From Aphelocoma coerulescens (Eukaryota; Chordata; Aves; Passeriformes; Corvidae): a stretch of DNA of 64,000 bases. This document shows, in pieces, positions 45,040-58,472 of the stretch (the stretch's first letter is position 1; the number at the start of each line of letters is the position of its first letter). The notes under the pieces are model-generated. The model was not told where the DNA came from. It did no database searches and worked only from the letters and a program-made list of their open reading frames with translations. The stretch lies in assembly GCF_041296385.1 (NCBI RefSeq), contig NW_027184062.1:749001-813000 (forward strand), given 5' to 3'. Made by a program: the position numbers and the translations under genes.

Positions 45040-46084
45040 GTCTCTTGGCCTTGCCTTGTCTAGTTCTTCTTAAGGTACCCTTGCTCTGCTTCCTTTGCCT
45101 ACGTCTGCCTTGCCTCGCACTGCCTACAACTTGCTGGCTTTGCTTTGCCCGGCCTACCACTCTTTCCCTTGCCTTCCATGCAGGCAAGGCGCTGCAAACC
45201 GAGTGCAGGCAATTGTGGGCAAGTCAAGGGAGAGGTAGGCAAGGCCAGAGCAGTGAGGGGAAAGCAAATGGAGTGGTAGGCAAGAGAAGGCCCAGAAGTT
45301 AGAGGCAAGGCTGGCTGTAGGAAGGAAGGGCCACTGATGGGAAGGCCAGGCAGAAACAGGAAGGGCTCAGCAAGCCAAGGCCCTGGAGGAAAACAGTAGG
45401 CAGGTCATGTGCGGGGCAGGGCCCTGCAAAGGAATGCAAGGCTACAGAGGGCTAGCAGGGCAAGGCAAGGCAAGTGTTGTGTTGCCAAGGCAAGGCCAGG
45501 CAAGGCAGGTGAGAAGTACATTCAAGGACTGCTGGTGCACAAAAGTGGCCAGGACCAAGTGCTCTGTGTGGCCTTGATCCCGCGTGGGTCATCTCTCCTC
45601 TGTACCTAAAAGACTTGAGCTACCTGCCTTCCCTTGTATGCAAAAGAACTCTCTTTCTGGTCCCCGAGCTCAAGGGCAAAATGTGAATTGCCCCTCCAAG
45701 GTTCAAGACATGCAAGGATTGCTCCCAGACAAAGGCTGCCCACAGAGATGAGTGTGGCAACATGCGTCCTCCCCTGGTCTTCCTCTCATGGGATCCTGAA
45801 ACACCGGAGATGCTTGAGAGCTTTGAGATTCCTCGGAGGAGCAGAAAGGGCAGGGCAAGGCCCAGAAATGTCATTGAAAAGGGGTGTTGAATTCCAGGTG
45901 GGGGAGGGGTGAGCAAGGTCATGCAAGGCAAGGGAGGGGTTCAAGGGCAAGGCAAGGCAAGTGGTGGCTTTGCGAGGCGAGGCAAGGCAATGAGGGTCCT
46001 AGAAGGAAAAGGAAAGGTGAGGCCAGACCTAGACGAATGTGAAAGGAAGTCAGGTGGGGGATGGGTGAGCAAGTCAGTGCAAGG
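45040..46084. repeat. GGCAAG-rich imperfect repeat block, copy 2
   Basis: Second copy of the GGCAAG-rich block, nearly identical to 1-1045. Differences seen include single bases near 45,274 and 45,291. The same CTTGCC-to-GGCAAG polarity switch falls near 45,180. No gene is recognised in it. Confidence 0.7.
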
Positions 46085-46252
46085 CAGGGGAGAAAAGGCA
46101 GGTTGAGGGAAGGCTACAGAGGGGGCAGCAAGGAAATGCAAGGCATGGGGAAGCATGCGAGGAGTGGGTGCTGCCAGCCGGTGGGGATGGCAGGGGCGGG
46201 GCCACTGCAAGTAGCATGGTGGGGATGTGGAGGGGGTGTTAGTGTGCGGGAG

Positions 46253-46273
46253 GTGTGTGTGTGTGTGTGTGTG
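46253..46273. repeat. (GT)n microsatellite, copy 2
   Basis: Direct-copy counterpart of the GT tract at 1214-1234, same apparent length. Confidence 0.9.
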
Positions 46274-46377
46274 CAGTGGAGTGCAGGGTAAGTGCAGGTG
46301 TGTGTGTGCGTATACGGGGGTTTTGTGCCAGGTGCTGTGCCGGGGAGAGCCGTTCCACCGCAAGGAAGGTGTGGGAG

Positions 46378-46819
46378 TGAAAGGAGTAAGATAGATGTGT
46401 CTTTACAAAGAGACCGTGTGAATCTCTCCTTAGACAAGGCTAGGAATTTACAGGGGGGGAAGTAACAGAAGAAAGTATTCGTTCTAGAAACTGTTACTAA
46501 TCAACAGAGACTGTTGCTCAGCCAAGGCCCTGCTAAATTCCTGAACCTAGAGCAAGGCAGCAAAGACTTCCTAGCATTAGGAATAGTTTGGTTTTCTTCC
46601 TTTTCCATTCCAAAAGGGGAGTGCATATTAGAGGGGGGCATAGAGTAGGCAGTTCCGGAAGTCTGTAATTCCCGAGTACCTCAGAGGGTGCTGTTGCCAG
46701 GAACTTAGCATCAGAAGGGAGCTGCATCCCGCAATCATTTGAGAGACTCCATGGCAAAAGCCCCATGGCCTCTCCCTGGAGTTGAAGAATGTTACAGGAC
46801 TCCTCTGTCTCCTTTTTGG
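46378..46819 (+). repeat. ERV-A 5' LTR (copy 2)
   Basis: Direct counterpart of 1339-1780. Immediately upstream it reads GTGGGAG, as in the right arm, where copy 1's left arm has GTGGGCG. Confidence 0.82.
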
Positions 46820-47077
46820 TGGATGAAGAAACTCAGAAAGCCACACTTCTGCCAGAACTCTCCAAGATGCCCCCTTTGCTCCCCGTGACTCCATCACTGC
46901 CCAGGAAGCTGTCTTTTCTACCGCAGCAGTTTGACATACAGTTAAAAGTCGTGTGGCAGAGAAAAAAGGCAAGAATTGGTTTCCAAGGGATGGCAAACAA
47001 GAGATACCAGAACCTTTGGCCCTACCAATATTAAAGCAACTCCATTAAGAGAGTTCTTGCACTTCCTGAGGATTGGC

Positions 47078-47852
47078 AGAAGCCTATCTCATGATGTATG
47101 TTGCTGGGGGTCTTTTTAGACTGGCAAAAGGAGCTGTTGAAGGTTGCTTGATCTGTGCTAAAGCCAACAGCCAAGTTACAAAGTAACTTGCTAGAGGAGG
47201 GAGGCCTTGGGCTGCATGGCCCTTCCAAAGATGCCAGGTGGATTTTCCGGAGATGCCCCAAGTGGCAAGGCTTAATATCTTCTGGTAATCGTATGTCAGC
47301 TAGCAAGGTGGCCAGAAGTATTTCCAACTACTTCAGTAATGACAGGATCAGTTCTTAAGGCATTTTTGGAACAAATCATTCCAAGATACAGCATTGTAGA
47401 AGCAATAGATTCAGATAGGGGAACTCATTTTGCAGGAAAGATCCTTCAAGGGGTTTTGGCTTCTTTAGGAACACAATGGAACCTCCATAGGCCCTGGCAC
47501 CCCCAGAGCTCGGCTCGGGTAGAAAACAATGAAGAGAGAAATAAACACCTTTTGAAGCTGGTAATAGAAACCAAGATGCCATGGGTAGGGCTTTGGACAT
47601 TGGCTTTGGTGAGAATGAGGGCCCAAGCCAGAAGAGAGATTCAGTTATCTCCCTTTCAATCGTTGTTTGCAATTGCCCTGGTAAGTCTCCACCCAGTGGG
47701 GGGGGTAGAGGCAAGTGATGCATTTTTAAAACCATCTGTGGCCAGGATCCTGCTTCTTGTGAAACCCCTTCAACAGGAAACTCAGCTGGTGCAAGCCCGG
47801 CCTTTGGACTTTGCTGCTTTTAACATCCAACCAGGAGATTGAGTCCTAATTA
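47078..47852 (+). pseudogene. pol: ERV-A pol (integrase) remnant (copy 2)
   Basis: Direct counterpart of 2040-2815. The homopolymer near 47,696 is one base shorter than in copy 1, which extends the open integrase segment to 47,842. N-terminal stops remain, so it is still a pseudogene. Confidence 0.8.
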
Positions 47853-48306
47853 AGGAGTAGAAAGAAGCGCCAGTGCTGGTGAAATGGCGTGGCCCATTCC
47901 AAGTGTCACTGACGACAGAAAACAGCCGTCAAGTAAGCTGAACACAGGTGAACCCGTCACTCTCGGGTCAAGGTCTCTGAAGCCTCGGAGATTTGCACAT
48001 CTCAGCTGGAGGAGAAGGCCGGGAGGCCGTGACTGACACTCTGCAGGAGTGGGCCGGAGCAGTAGGCAGTGCTTCGACATCGGAAGAAGCCCCGCAGTCC
48101 TACCTTCAGACCGTCTGCTGAAATAGACTGTATAGGCATCCCTCCTCTAGAATCTCCACTCACTTGGGGGCTAATACTTGTGGCCATTTTGTTACGTTAA
48201 GTGGTTTCTGTGTCTTCAATTGCCACAGGTGCTGCAGAAGACAACGGGAAAATTAGACTAGCTAATTAGATGACACTATTAAAACATTTTCCTTACTAAT
48301 TCTACT

Positions 48307-49877
48307 TTGATATGGTCAGCTGAGTTTAGGCCAGGAGTGGGAGAATCAATTTGCAGCCTTAGGAGAAGAAGTAGCAAAAGTTTTTAACCTTAGCAATTGC
48401 TGGCTCTGTGGAAGGCCAGGAGGATCTGAAGAGTGGCCATAGTTGGCTAGCCCAGCTGAACCTAAATGGTGGGTCAATGTGAGGGCCACAGTGGGATGGG
48501 ATTTGGGGCCAAAGAAGGAAGTTCACGGCCACTTCATTCTTCTCCAACAGGCACTTATTGCCTAAATAGGATAGGGCGTGTCTATGTAGGAAAAGGCAAT
48601 TGTCAATTGACTTTCCCTCTGGGCTTGAACAACTGGGTTTGGACCCCCAATTGCCCTCCTTCCAATTGTTCCAAATATCAAGGCAAATGCAATCAAATAC
48701 CTGTTCGGCTCACTAACAGTAGCTGCGTAAGGCGTTCTTATCACACTTACCAAAAATATTTGGAAGCCTGTAAAGCAATGGGGAGGGACAAGGGGTTTTT
48801 TTGACCACCTGTTTTTGAGCAGTCCCCACAAAAATTCCACAAGTAGAAGACATGTTGTTTGTGATTATCAGTGGGAATGGCCACACCGGATTGGAACTCA
48901 AAGCCTTTTAGTGAGTTCTGCTCCAAATCCAACCAAGCAGCTTGCAGATGTAAATGTAGGTGGGAACCCTGTGCGGGAGCTTGGAAATGCAAATGCTGGG
49001 ACCCTTATGGTGGGGCAACTCTTGTTGGAGGACCGTTAGGCCCGGGAATCCTGCTGTATTTTGAGCCACCAATTGATGACCATGGGTAGGTTCCTTTGCT
49101 AATGGAACACGGGCTTTGAAAGGACAGTATTGGATTTGTGGCCAACATGCTTAGCTCAGGTTACCTCCAAACTGGTCAGGGATATGGTATATTTAGTAGA
49201 CTGTTGTTCTTTTTGCTACTACAAGTTCTGGGAAATCGCTTAGGAATCAAAATCTGTGATGATTTAATTAGAGAAAAGCAGTCAGCTGATGCAGCCCTGG
49301 CTGGAGGGAGCACCCCAAAACGGGGAAATGATGAATGGCCAACAGAACAAGTTACCCAACACGATGGATCAGCCCCTTGGAAACCTAAGGAATTAATCCC
49401 AGATGCCTGGGAACCCATTTATCATTTGAAGGAGATAATTAGGTTACAAGCTGTCTCGGAAATAATTACCAACCAGCCAGCCACAGCTCTTGACCTTTTT
49501 GCTGAGCAACCCACTTAAATGAGGAAAGCGGTATTTCAACATTGGATGGTATTAGATTATCTGTTGGCAGAAGAAGGAGGAGTTTGTGGGAAATTAAATG
49601 ACTCGAGCTGCTGTTTGCAAGCAGATGACAGCGGAAAAGTGGTCAAACAAATAACAAAGGAAATAACGTCAGCTCGTGGACCTGTCCAAATGTTGAAAGG
49701 ATGGGGATGGGACATGTTTTCATGGTTAACTGGCCAGCTCTGGGCTAAATGAATACGATTCCTCCTCTTACATGCTATAGCAACTCTCATCTTTTTACCA
49801 TGTGTGACACCATGCTGGCGGCAGCTCTTTCAGCAGGTGCTCAAGGGGATGCCGCTAGCAGCCATGCCTACCTGATC
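48307..49877 (+). pseudogene. env: ERV-A env remnant (copy 2)
   Basis: Direct counterpart of 3270-4840 with the same SU CWLC motif, TM cysteine cluster and stops. Private changes include two bases near 49,336 and 49,369 in the segment before the TM cysteines. Confidence 0.8.
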
Positions 49878-50017
49878 CAGAAATGACTACAAAAGGACAG
49901 AAAAGGATGTCACTGCAAATAATAGCAAAACCCAAGAAGACTCCAGAAGAAAAAATTAAATCCATGGTAATTAAGGTTTGTAAAGACAAATACAGAGCAA
50001 ATAAAAAGAGGAGGGAT

Positions 50018-50479
50018 TAAAAGGAATGAGATGGATGAGTCTTTACAAAGAGACCGTGTGAATCGGCCTGTAGACAAGGCTAGGAAGTTATGGCTAGTGA
50101 AGTAACAGAAGAAACTAGGAGTTCTCTAGAACTGTTACTAATCATCAGAGACTGTTGATTAATCAAGGCCGTGTTAAATTCCTGAACCTAGAGCAAGGCA
50201 ACAAAGACTTAAGAGCATTAGGAATGGGGTTCTTTTCTTTCTTCTCGATGCCAAGAGGGGGGTGCATATTAGAGGGGGGCGCATAGAGTAGGCAGTTCCG
50301 GAAGTCTGTATCTCCCGAATACCTCAGCCAGTGGGGAAAAGGAAGAGGGTGCTGTGGCCGGGAACTTGGCATCAAAAGGGGGCTGCATCCCGCAACCGTT
50401 TGACAGACGCCATGGGAAAAGCCCCATGGACTCTCCCTGTAGTCGAAGAATGTTGCAGGACTCCTCTGTCTCCTTTTCG
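50018..50479 (+). repeat. ERV-A 3' LTR (copy 2)
   Basis: Direct counterpart of 4982-5443, preceded by the same polypurine tract and followed within about 25 bases by the CpG island. Confidence 0.82.
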
Positions 50480-50505
50480 GATATAAACCTCAGGCATCGT
50501 GGATT

Positions 50506-51476
50506 AATTTTCCCTAACGGCAGCGACCTGCCGCGTGGTCTCCGTGCTCCTCTCCAGCCCCCCGGAACGTGTAAAATAGTTCCCAGCGGCTCCCACCGCG
50601 CGTTGCAGACGGCTGCGCGGCCCCGGGGCTGCCCGCAGTGCTCCCCTGCCCCGCCAGGGCTGCCCGCGGGCTGCGGAGCCGCCTCGCCACCGGCGCGGCC
50701 AGGGCTGGGGCCCTTCTCGACAGCAGCCGAGGGGCTGCGGAGCGGGCGGCTGCCGGACGATCAGCTATTTTATGCCGCGCGGTGCTGCCGCCTCCATCTA
50801 GCTCTCCATCGCGCCGCCGCCCGCCGCCCGCCTGGCGCGCTCACGCTCGGCCGCGCTCGCCGCCCGCCCAGCCTCGCCGGAAGCTCTCCCGCCCGGGCTG
50901 TGCCCCGGCTCCGCCGGCAGCTCGGCAGGGCCCGGCCGCACGCGTGCTGCGTGGCTCGGAGCAGCCGCGTTGCGCCGCAGGCGACGGGGAAGGCGGGGCG
51001 GGCCGGCGCCATCGTGGTAGCGCGAGGAGAGGAGCGCCCGGGCGGGGCGGCGAGCGGCGCGGCGGTGAGCGCTTCTGCTTCCTGTCGCTCGGCGGCCGCC
51101 CACGGCAGGTGCCGTGTGAGCCCGCGGAGCGGCGGGGCCGGCCGGGCGGTGCGCGGCGAGGCTTTCGGCCAGCGGCGGCCACAGCGAGAGGCTGCTGGCA
51201 CTGCCCGTGCCGGTGGAGAGAGCGGGGATCCGAGGCCGGCCTTCCCCGGGCGACGAGGGGAGGCCGCCTTTGCCGCGCTGCCCTCCGTGCAGCATGTGGC
51301 CGATTCCGGCGAACCCGGGGTCTCCGCAGCGGCGCGGGCGGGAGGGAGTGGGGAGCGCGCTCGGTGCCGTGCCGGCCGCTCCCGGCCAGCGCTGCGCTGC
51401 GCCGAGGCGTTTTCCCGCCCGTCCTGGGAAGGACATAAGCGACACCGTAGTTGGAGCTTAGCTGTCAGGGGGTACA
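50506..51476. promoter_or_regulatory. CpG island, putative promoter (left arm, copy 2)
   Basis: Direct copy of 5470-6440 with a few private bases, for example GGAACG near 50,565 and TGAGCCC near 51,119. The GC boxes and the possible plus-strand splice donor (about 51,065) are retained, so all three visible islands keep the same candidate elements. Confidence 0.7.
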
Positions 51477-54400
51477 ACTTCCCTCCATTGGCGACCTCCT
51501 TTTCCCTCTGATTCAGCTACCTTGTGGTAGGTGCGATGGTGCTGAAGAAGGGTGGCGGCTTGGCACAGTTGCTGTCATAGGTGGTGCGAGAGCTCCACGC
51601 AAGGAGCTTTGAGTGGCATGTGTGAGGGTAGGAGGGTACGGCACCCATAGCTGAAGGCAAAAAAGGTCAGGGCATGTCATCAGCCGCAGTCGTGCTAAGT
51701 TGTTCATCTTTGCAAACTGCTTGCCGAGTTGTTCCTTTCTTAGGTAATGGGGGCTTGTATCAACCAGAACTGCAAATGGTCAGTATTTGCAGAGAAGGTT
51801 ACTTGGACTGTTGTTGAAGTGAGTGTAGCAGTTTCTATGGCATTCTGCAAAAAAAGTGACAGGTCTCCCTGTGTTCCCCAGTTCTTAACAAAGATGAAGT
51901 TAACAAACCCCTGAAAAGAGGTTTTGCAAAACTTCAGGGATATTTTCCTACTAGTACTGTAGAGACAACCATAGTCACCTTGTCTTTCCAAAAGTGAAGG
52001 TTCCCTATTTTTGTCCAAGAGCATCAAGTGCTTTTGATCAGCGTTTGTGTGCATGCATTAGCCTCATTCTTGCTCTTCCTTGGAGAACTTTTACAATACT
52101 CACATGATCTGTGTAGGCTGCAGACTGCAGTGGTGAACTTCAAGGCTTCCAGCAGAAGGGAGATGCTATCCACATTTTGGATTCTCCTTAGTCTGAACCT
52201 TCAACGTCCAAGGCTTCACTTTTCAAGCAGTTGGAAGAGCTCCAAATTAAGACATGAACAGGTCTTAATTGACCTTGCCACCGCCTCAGTTAGTCAAGTA
52301 ATGCTGTGCATTGGATTTGACTAGTGCAACATGTGCTTAAAATATGTAGAGTAACTCCTCGATTACCCTCTCAGAAGGGTTGGAATGGAGAACAAGGAGT
52401 TCCCAAGACAAATATTTGGTGTACGAGGAGTAGAATTTAGGAGTTGATTGCAGAGCACTGCATGCACAAATGTCTAAGGAGAATCCATCTTTTGATGTCC
52501 CATCTATGCTTGTTCTCATTTGAAATCCTGCACATTCTGCAGGCTGGTTTTGTTAGGCTTGGGGCTGGGGAAGGAGTGATGGTGGGGGAGGAGTGGGTGT
52601 TGGTTTTGGGTTATTTTTTTGTTTCCAGAATAGTGTACACAGAACTTGTGCCCAAAACCAGCAGTAGGAAACAATGCAGGTATAAAAGAAGGTCACAGAA
52701 ATGTCAGATAATACGAATCTGAAAGCGCTTCAGTATTTTACTCAGGAGTTTCACTCTAACAAGGTGATTTTCCTTCACAGAAATGTAGTGGCAGGCTTAT
52801 GCCATGCTAGAAGTGATGACCTTTCTCTGCCCCAAATTGAGCAGCAAAAGGTTTTGGCTCTTAATTTGAACCCCTGAGCCAGCTGTGTTTCAGGCTGCAG
52901 AAGCTGCAGCTGTTGTGGCAGACGCGGGGTGCAGCCCTGCCTGCCAGTTCCGAGCTGGCCTGCGCTGGTGGCAGCCGTCAGCGCCCGGGGTCCCCTGTGC
53001 CACCCATGCCAGGGCTCTGCCTGCCTGCCTCGCAGCCCTGGTAGCCTCAGGGAAACATCGCACTACTCCATCTGCTTTAAAAACAAACAAGCAAACAAAA
53101 AGCTCCCTGTAAATATATGTAGAAGTCTTGAAACTAATTCTCAGCGCTTGCTTGGAGTTTGTTGATGGAGCAAATGGATTTTGGATAAACTGCTATTGCT
53201 AGTACTACTTAGGTTCCTAAACTTCAGAAGGGAGGCTATGGTGGTCACGTACCCCTGAGGAATGTTGGGAACAGTAAGACAGCTCAGTCATTTCAAGGTG
53301 GCCAGAAAATGGGTGTGGCAGTGGAGTGGACACTCTGTGAGTAGGTAGCCTTAAGTCATGTAACGACATGCACTTCAGTGGGAATTTTGCATCAACACCA
53401 AGAGATTGTGTCATGATGTGTTGCGTAACAACAAATTGGGCCAAAATTCTGCTGATTTTGACCAAGGTGGATGGGCCACCTTCACTTAAGCTGGCAAAGG
53501 GACATAAGTCAATGATGTTTGAAAAACAGCCATGAAACATAGCCCCTTTAGTTTGTTGCTCTGTTGCAAGTCTGCAAAGCTCTGTTGACAGGTCATTGGA
53601 AGTAGCTGTTGGAATCTAAGTGCAGTTGGACGCTTTGTCAGTCAGCATCAGCAGGAGGCTTAACGGTTTAGGTTGAGAGGTGGTGCATGGTTTTTTTTCA
53701 GAGGAATGGCCCAGTGAAGAGCAGTGTTCACTGCCATGACTACCGTTGTAGCCTTCAAGAGCAATGGTTCATTCAGAGAGAACTTCCTTGGTTCTGCTGG
53801 TTTGGTTTCGCAGCTGGAGCAAAGGTACAGCACTGGAAGCAATTCCTAGGGCAGAAGCGGGAGATATCCGAAGCTCTGGACTTCGTTGCCTAAGTGAGCG
53901 TAGTCTAATTGGAAGAGTGGTGAGCATCAGTGATATCAGATTTTTTACAAGTTCTTAATTCTGTCAAAACAAGAAAGAAGGAGAGTGATGAAGATGAAAT
54001 CCTTTCCTCTTCAATCTGCCTATGCAACAACTTCAGCTGTAGTTGTAATGTGTATTCACCTATTTTGAATTGCCCAAAACCAGGCCTAGAGATGCTTCAG
54101 AGTCAGAGAAGCGGGTATTTGCTTTATTCGGCGCTGGGTGCATGGGGGATCACTCCTCCTAACACACACACACAGAGCACTCCATACAGTCCAGCATTAT
54201 GTGTAAAATTTATGAACATTCATCACAATTCTTGGGATAGGAGTGGTTCTAGAAATTACTTCTCGGAAGTCATTAATATCATTAGCATACGTGCCATGCA
54301 TGCGCTGTGTACGCTGATGGGCGCACTGAGGAAGGCTCCTCTTCTTCCTCGAGGGTCTTTCTGATGAAGATCAGTAGTCTTTGTCACAATGCACTTTTTA

Positions 54401-54604
54401 CCTTTCTTTCTGGAGCATGCACAGTTCTTCGGTGGCTGATGCAGCGATCTCTGTGCCGGTTTTCAAAAGATCCTGTTCCTCTTATCTTGACAAGATTAAG
54501 GCGAATCCTGCTGCTTAGGTTTTGTGATTAACATTTGGTGTCTCTTAGTAGTTCACTCGTGTTTACATGAGTTAACTATGGATCAACCCCCTTCTCAATT
54601 TTAG

Positions 54605-54671
54605 CACTGAAAGGATATTAGAGTCATTTAAAGAGATGTCTCCTATGGAGTACTATAAAACTGCCATAATG
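54605..54671 (+). other. Candidate internal exon (copy 2)
   Basis: Identical to 9569-9635, with the same acceptor and GTAAGACG donor. Being a recent duplicate, it gives no independent evidence of selection. Confidence 0.3.
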
Positions 54672-55845
54672 GTAAGACGTTTTCATACAGTAGTTTTAGC
54701 ACAGAAGTAATATATGTACAATCTTGGATGTTTCATCCTGCTGGCTCAGGAGCCAGTATTGAGCTTTTCTCCTTTAAATCCAGTCTTAGAGCTCTGCAAG
54801 GATCACTGCAGCATGACGTTGTGACAAGGGGATGCTGATTCATGCATAAACCTTTGACGCTTTCCTTCTATCTTCAAGCAGCTTTGAAAACCAGTGATTA
54901 TCTGGCATGTTGCGACTTGAGAGTCATGGTAAAGGTTTCACCAAACACTTTGTAATATCAGGCTACAGCTTTCATTCCTAAGGAAAGAGCATTGAGCAGA
55001 TTGCTGGCAAAATGCTGAAAGAATGAGCCAAAACCAAAATCCTTTAATGGGAAAGATGGAAAAAATTTAGATGTGTTTATTTGAACTAAAAATAATGTGG
55101 ACCAAGCCTAAATGTATTTCACACTAAATTCTTAGAACTGATTTTAAGGGAAGAAGTGAGAAAGATGAATTCCCAAGCGGAATTTTCAGCAGCATAATAT
55201 TGAGCATTTATTAGTAGAACAAAGGCATATCACAGTGCAGGAGCACTTAGCAATATTGCTAGAGGCGTGGCTCCATTCATTTTACTGTGAACTTTAGTAC
55301 TTCTTTAAACATAGTCCTTAAGCCCAGAAAGTCATTTACACTTCACTCAACTTTCCCCCCTCCGTCTCTGCCCCCTTGCGCCAGCACACGCCAGCACACT
55401 GCCACCTCGGTCCTCTGAGTAGCTCCAGAATTGAAGGCAGGCACCCCCCTCCGGTGCCTCCTCAGTCTCCAACCTAATTTGTAGTTGATGGGTTCTTTGG
55501 GAGGTGTGAGTTTTGATGAGATAACAGACTTCCTGGGATGCATGCGGTTTATCTTCTTTGTTTCTTGAAGATGTCTTGGTTTCCACCTCTGTAATTTCTC
55601 AACTTAAAGGACATTTATTATCATGTGTTTCTTCCTACGTTTCCCAACATGTTACCACTCATTCGAAGTTACAATTTACTCTAGTCTTGTTTTTACTTAC
55701 CTATATTTTACCTTAACACTATTTCTACATAGTACATTCTCACTTCTAAATGTTAAAGTGATAGATGCGAAAGACAAAATTTATCGTTCACTCATTTATC
55801 ACAGGAGGAATGTGTTAGCTGCTTGTGTTGCAGTTCACTTGTAAT

Positions 55846-57436
55846 TGTGGTCTATTACCGCAGGCCTGGGCCCTAGGGTGTATCACTGTGTCCCGCAGCC
55901 ATAGGGAGGAGGAGGAGAGAAGATCCAGCAGGCAGGAATTGTGCACCAAGATTTATTCATTTAATTATTTCACAAACTCTTTTACAGACTTTTTTCTTCA
56001 TAGTCTAATTGGACAAAGGATCAGCCCCCCCCCTTGGGGTGATTGGCTAAAATCCTAAACCATCCATTGTCAAAATATTTTTCTACTAGACCATAAACCA
56101 GACTTTTCAAGGTTGCAGGTGGCTTGGTTGTTTACATACTCTGCTACCTCTTCTGTGAGAGAGAAAAGTCTCTCACAGACTTAGAAAATAGCAAGAAAAT
56201 CCTCGCTAGCAGCATTTTGGTATCTACAATTCCCCCTTTTTGTTTGATAAGATAACAACTCCACTATTAATCCTAAATAGAAATTTACATCAGTTATTAA
56301 TTCTAAATATGTCCTTAAGGCTTTAACGATCTGACTCCATAACAAGAAATTTAAAGTTCAGTCTCTGCTTGTGGAAGGACCATCCCAGTCTCTGCTTGTA
56401 GAAGGACCATCTGCCTGATGGTCAACATCTTGGTCATCATCAGAAGAGTCTGATGGCTGATGATCTACATTCTGGTGGCCACTTGGATGGTTGGTGTTCT
56501 GGTCATCATTTGGAGGTTGCCTGTTCTGCCTCTGGTGCCGTAGGGCAGGGCGAACACATTTTGCAGCTAGCCACCGTACCCCAGTATCTGTAGAAACGCA
56601 AGCATAGCCACGACCCCAAACCATAAGTTCCCGCAGGCCTTCCCACTGGTTAGTGAGTAAATTCCACACCCAGACTTTTGCCCAGGGCAGTTGTCTCTTG
56701 CCTGCAGATTGCAATGAGAGAAAGTGATTCAGAAGAACAGGATTCTTTGAATTTTGTGGTACCGTAAGGTGATTAATTGTATACGAGCTTTTGCTAGTCG
56801 GCTTCAGTAACCAAATTCAAAGGTTCCTGTGAGAATCGTTGAAAAGCCATGATAACAGCCCTTAATTCAACTAACTAAGCAGAGTCTGACTCGGATTGGT
56901 GTGTTAATCAACCACTGCAAAGGCAGTGTAGGATACTGTGCACCTTTGCGCACAGTGACCCCTGCTAAAAATTTGTCCCGATCCGTATGCCCCAGGCTGC
57001 CAACACATCCCGTCCCCAAAGGTTAAGGGAAGTGGTAGTAACATAAGGCCTAATTGTAGCTGTGTGCCCCTCTGAGTCCTTCACCGTCACAGGCCGTTCG
57101 CTTCAATAGCTCTGTGTGGTTCATCCTCATCCTGTGATGGCCGATCCCACTGGGGGTAAAGGCCATGAGGGAGGCCACGCAGAGAAGGAGATGATAGTTA
57201 CATCAGCACCAGTATCAATCAAACCTTGAAGCTGAGTCCAGGGCGGACGGGCGTTCGGCAGGATCAGGGTACACGTCATCTGTGGCCTTTGGTCAGAGAT
57301 GTCTGCAGTCCAGAAGGCCTGCAGAAGTCCTGTAGATCCACTGCTGTTATCTTTGTGAGTTTGTTGTTCTATCCTGGGGACACAAGACTTAAAAGGCACT
57401 AATTTAGCAAGGCAGGTCTTTTCAGGAATAGTTACA
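55846..57436 (-). mobile_element. Class II ERV remnant (copy 2)
   Basis: Direct copy of 10810-12400. LTR at 55846-56228, integrase tail at 56358-56714, protease at 57127-57399 with D-T-G-A codons at 57205-57216, all on the minus strand and equally truncated. Confidence 0.8.
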
Positions 57437-58472
57437 GGGGGTTTTCAAATTTCCTATAAAACTGAGGACAAGGCTCCGAGGAGCGGATTCCCATCAATCC
57501 GACCTCATCCTCATCCTATCGCATTAAACCTGTTAGAAGCCAGACCTGAACAGCCCCTCTCTTCCTTTGTCTCTGAGCTAACGTGAGCCGACATCAACGG
57601 CTCCTGCCGTGTTTCCCTCTGCAAAGAAGCCAGCTAGCTAGCCCAGCAAGCTCTTTTCCTGATCCCGAAGTCGCTTCAGCGACGCGTGGAGGTAACGCAG
57701 CTGGACTGTCTCTGACCAGGGGCACGCCAGAGTCAGTGCCTCGAGCACCAAACGCTGCGTTATTGGACATTGAAGGTTCAGGCTAAGGAGAATCCAAAAC
57801 GTGGACAGCATCTCCCTTCTGCTGGAAGCCTTGAAGTTCACCACTGCAGTCTGCAGCCTACACAGATCATGTGAGTATTGTAAAAGTTCTCCAAGGAAGA
57901 GCAAGAACGAGGCTAATGCATGCACACAAACGCTGATCAAAAGCACTTGATGCTCTTGGACAAAAATAGGGAACCTTCACTTTTGGAAAGACAAGGTGAC
58001 TATGGTTGTCTCTACAGTACTAGTAGGAAAATATCCCTGAAGTTTTGCAAAACCTCTTTTCAGGGGTTTGTTAACTTCATCTTTGTTAAGAACTGGGGAA
58101 CACAGGGAGACCTGTCACTTTTTTTGCAGAATGCCATAGAAACTGCTACACTCACTTCAACAACAGTCCAAGTAACCTCCTCTGCAAATACTGACCATTT
58201 GCAGTTCTGGTTGATACAAGCCCCCATTACCTAAGAAAGGAACAACTCGGCAAGCAGTTTGCATAGATGAACAACTTAGCACGACTGCGGCTGATGACAT
58301 GCCCTGACCTTTTTTGCCTTCAGCTATGGGTGCCGTACCCTCCTACCCTCACACATGCCACTCAAAGATCCACCTGTGACAGCAACTGTGCCAAGCCGCC
58401 ACCCTTCTTCAGCACCATCGCACCTACCACAAGGTAGCTGAATCAGAGGGAAAAGGAGGTCGCCAATGGAGG

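Larger units (their letters stand above)
46378..50479 (+). mobile_element. ERV-A remnant, left arm (copy 2)
   Basis: Direct copy of 1339-5443 with the same LTR pair, integrase and env wreckage. Small indels account for the offset falling from 45,039 to 45,036 across it. Confidence 0.88.
46085..52213 (+). repeat. Palindrome 1, left arm (copy 2)
   Basis: Direct copy of 1046-7177 with offset 45,039 falling to 45,036. At several sites where copy 1's left arm is unusual (near 1064, 1337, 3276, 3490, 4852, 5292, 6093 and 6324), this copy agrees with copy 1's right arm. Confidence 0.92.
52214..57759. other. Palindrome 1 spacer (copy 2)
   Basis: Direct copy of 7178-12723, almost unchanged (one difference noted near 53,155). 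It holds the same candidate exon, class II ERV remnant and LTR-like scrap. No additional gene was found. Confidence 0.75.
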